From an uncultured bacterium (lineage in GTDB: Bacteria > Bacillota_I > Bacilli_A > RF39 > UBA660), in contig CASEYV010000003.1 of the NCBI GenBank assembly GCA_949292245.1, positions 1-64,000 of the forward strand: a stretch of DNA of 64,000 bases. Reading direction: 5' to 3'. The position numbers and the translations under genes are program-made. Below, piece by piece: positions 62,440-64,000 of the stretch (the first letter of the stretch is position 1; each line of letters starts with the position of its first letter). The notes under the pieces are model-generated. The model made no database searches. It was given only the letters and a program-made list of their open reading frames with translations, and was not told where the DNA came from.

Positions 62440-62835
62440 CTAAAATAATGCTATGATGTATGGTATGAATATGAATGCACAAATTATCCCCGCCATAATG
62501 CCACTTACAAATGCCGCTGCAGAACCACAATCTTTGGCAATTTTTGCTAAAGGATGTATTTCACTAGTTACTAAATCTACCACCGCTTCAATAGCTGTGT
62601 TTAAAAGTTCTATCGCAAGTACTACTACAAATGCTACTACTATTATTGCCCATTGAATAAATGTTATGTTAAATATAAAACCCATTATAATAGCAAATAA
62701 AGATCCCACTCCATGTAACCATAAACTTTGTTCATTGCCATATGCATAAATTAAACCTTCAATCGAATACTTAACACTGTTCAAAAATCTTTTAAAACTC
62801 ATTTGTTTGTGTTCTTTTTGTCTCTTCAAAATCAT
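62440..62835 (-). CDS. dgkA: Diacylglycerol/undecaprenol kinase family protein
   Basis: 131 residues (120 from an inner ATG at 62800-62802 that overlaps the ybeY stop; this inner start gives the usual MSFKRFLNS). Three membrane segments. The DgkA signature LAIELLNTAIEAVVDL with KDCGSAAAFV is present. In Gram-positives this enzyme phosphorylates undecaprenol. Conserved ybeY-dgkA-era order. Confidence 0.93.
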   Translation of the reverse strand: MILKRQKEHKQMSFKRFLNSVKYSIEGLIYAYGNEQSLWLHGVGSLFAIIMGFIFNITFIQWAIIVVAFVVVLAIELLNTAIEAVVDLVTSEIHPLAKIAKDCGSAAAFVSGIMAGIICAFIFIPYIIALF

Positions 62836-63256
62836 CTAATACCAACTCCTGCTTACTAAACATAATCTTTTCTTCTTCTATTCCTTTTGTGTGATCATAT
62901 CCTAGTAAATGTAATAAACCATGGACTACTAAAAATGCTAATTCTCTTTTTTCACTGTGATGATACTCTTTGGCTTGTTTAATCATCTGCGGAATAGATA
63001 TGTATATCTCTCCAAGTTGTCTAATATTATAACAAATTTTGTTGTTATCTTCAAATGCAAAAGATAATACATCTGTTGTTCTATCAATCCCACGATATTT
63101 TTTGTTTAATTCATGCATTAAATCATCATCTATAAATACTATACTTAAATTTGCTGATTTAACTTTTTCAAGTTTCAATGTCCTGTTTATTATTTTGTCT
63201 AAATAACTGTAATCTTTTTCATATCCATATTCATCTACTATTTTAAAATCATTCAT
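62792..63256 (-). CDS. ybeY: Endoribonuclease YbeY
   Basis: 154 residues. rRNA maturation and quality-control RNase. The zinc motif HGLLHLLGYDH (HxxxHxxGxDH) is intact, with NKKYRGIDRTTDVLSFAFED upstream. Its start overlaps the VanZ-like gene stop by one base. phoH, which often precedes it, is replaced here. Confidence 0.96.
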   Translation of the reverse strand: MNDFKIVDEYGYEKDYSYLDKIINRTLKLEKVKSANLSIVFIDDDLMHELNKKYRGIDRTTDVLSFAFEDNNKICYNIRQLGEIYISIPQMIKQAKEYHHSEKRELAFLVVHGLLHLLGYDHTKGIEEEKIMFSKQELVLDDFEETKRTQTNEF

Positions 63257-63873
63257 TAAAAACTATATACTCCCATCACACCTAATAAATATATTACCAT
63301 AATTATTATAATTATTAAACAGATAATATTGTATATTCCTTCATTTTTTATTACCCCCGGCAAATGCTTATAGATTGCACTACCTCCTACGTATAATAAA
63401 TAACCAAGTAAGCCACCTAGTACATTTAGTATTATGTCATCTACATCAAAACTTCTTCCTATGTTTAATTGAACAAATTCTACTGTTGTACTTACAAATA
63501 AGGAAATTATAAATGGAGCTAAGCAGTTTTTGGGCTTTATGTAACATGATACTATTAAACCAAATATTAAAAATGCTAATATGTTTCCACCAACATTGTA
63601 TATAAATAATCTACTGCCAAATTCATAACGCATTATTTCTTGAAATGGTACTATGTTATAACCACTTCCTGAATTCATTTCTACTTTTGTTAATAGTTGA
63701 AATAGTAAAAATATATAACATATTGATATTAACATTAAAAATTCTTTGTAAAAACTTATTTTATTACGATGATTCCTAAAATAAAAGAATCTAACTAAAA
63801 CCATTGTAATTATAAATATTATTAATACCGGCCAGTTATCTTTTAATATAGATTTAATAGTGTTTAGAAACAT
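63256..63873 (-). CDS. VanZ-like family membrane protein
   Basis: 205 residues with about five membrane segments. The VanZ family region is VEFVQLNIGRSFDVDDIILN, then VLGGLLGYLL. VanZ relatives occur widely, and this does not imply glycopeptide resistance. It directly precedes ybeY (one-base overlap). Confidence 0.85.
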   Translation of the reverse strand: MFLNTIKSILKDNWPVLIIFIITMVLVRFFYFRNHRNKISFYKEFLMLISICYIFLLFQLLTKVEMNSGSGYNIVPFQEIMRYEFGSRLFIYNVGGNILAFLIFGLIVSCYIKPKNCLAPFIISLFVSTTVEFVQLNIGRSFDVDDIILNVLGGLLGYLLYVGGSAIYKHLPGVIKNEGIYNIICLIIIIIMVIYLLGVMGVYSF

Positions 63874-63875
63874 AA

Positions 63876-64000
63876 TTAATCAATCCCTTCTTCTGTAATT
63901 GCTATCTCTTTTTGTGTACTTATTAACTCTTTTACTATTATAAATACTTCTATATCCATTGTACTATTATTTACTACTTTTTTCAAAACTTTTTTATCAA
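63876..64000 (-). CDS. C-terminal end of an unidentified gene (cut by window edge)
   Basis: A minus-strand frame enters from the window end and stops at 63876-63878, two bases before the VanZ-like start. The last residues read MDIEVFIIVKELISTQKEIA followed by ITEEGID. The visible 41 residues are too few to assign. It is probably the upstream gene of the same operon. Confidence 0.55.
   Translation of the reverse strand, partial: DKKVLKKVVNNSTMDIEVFIIVKELISTQKEIAITEEGID

Noticed and set aside
63256-63873. VanZ-like gene as a teicoplanin resistance determinant
   Set aside because: VanZ-family proteins are common chromosomal membrane proteins, and no other van genes are present.
1-64000. Mycoplasma-type code with TGA as Trp
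   Set aside because: Trp is encoded by TGG throughout, and TGA acts as a stop, for example at 32326-32328.

Overview
The window is about 64 kb of very AT-rich, gene-dense bacterial chromosome. Both PolC- and DnaE-type replicative polymerases, DivIVA, SepF, SpoIIP, YqxA, YqeG/YqeH and a T-box leader place it in the Bacillota. The AT bias and the many small lysine/asparagine-rich membrane-anchored proteins suggest an uncultured gut-type Bacilli lineage (RF39-like), which is an inference. The standard code is used: TGG encodes Trp and TGA serves as a stop. No tRNA, rRNA, CRISPR array, IS element or prophage was seen.

Layout. 1-6.8 kb: 5' part of valS with its T-box leader, then single-pass surface proteins with WG-like repeats. 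6.2-7.1 kb: a small XRE repressor facing a membrane protein across three phased operators. 7.1-13.2 kb: DUF2207/LemA, PriA, SPFH/NfeD. 13.2-20.1 kb: a coiled-coil protein with a DUF1292 protein, then yqeG-yqeH-mutL-(hypothetical)-yceD-rpmF. 20.2-24.6 kb: a tandem family of anchored proteins in the order A-B-A-B-C plus a B remnant. 24.7-31.8 kb: overlapping dnaE-polC. 31.9-38.7 kb: rpmB, rpsT, and the spoIIP-yqxA-lepA-hemW block without gpr. 38.8-44.1 kb: NAGPA-like protein, miaA, a compact two-promoter RNA/peptide module, thioesterase, tmcAL, a frameshifted carD and a transglutaminase-like protein. 44.2-49.8 kb: frr, tsf and rpsB with a structured leader. 49.9-55.0 kb: rseP, cdsA, divIVA, sepF, glyS. 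55.1-60.7 kb: an NAD operon (nadE-nadD-methyltransferase-nadK-NrtR-like regulator) ending in tdk. 60.7-64 kb: recO-yqzL-era-dgkA-ybeY-VanZ.

The strongest candidate for an undescribed system is the 300-bp module at 40882-41178. Two convergent promoters sit on a pair of imperfect inverted repeats. The + strand encodes an RNA of about 67 nt with its own terminator. The - strand encodes a 28-residue hydrophobic peptide whose Shine-Dalgarno is matched by an upstream anti-SD and preceded by a two-codon ORF. This resembles type I toxin-antitoxin loci. Other notable points are two dyads over the consensus promoter of the NAD operon, the three-operator XRE module, the alternating tandem surface-protein array, a carD gene broken at an eight-A tract, and ribosomal protein S2 with a Rho_N-like tail.

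Promoters of the form TTGnnn-17-TAnnnT and hairpin-plus-U-run terminators are easy to see throughout, so operon boundaries are given where such signals support them.
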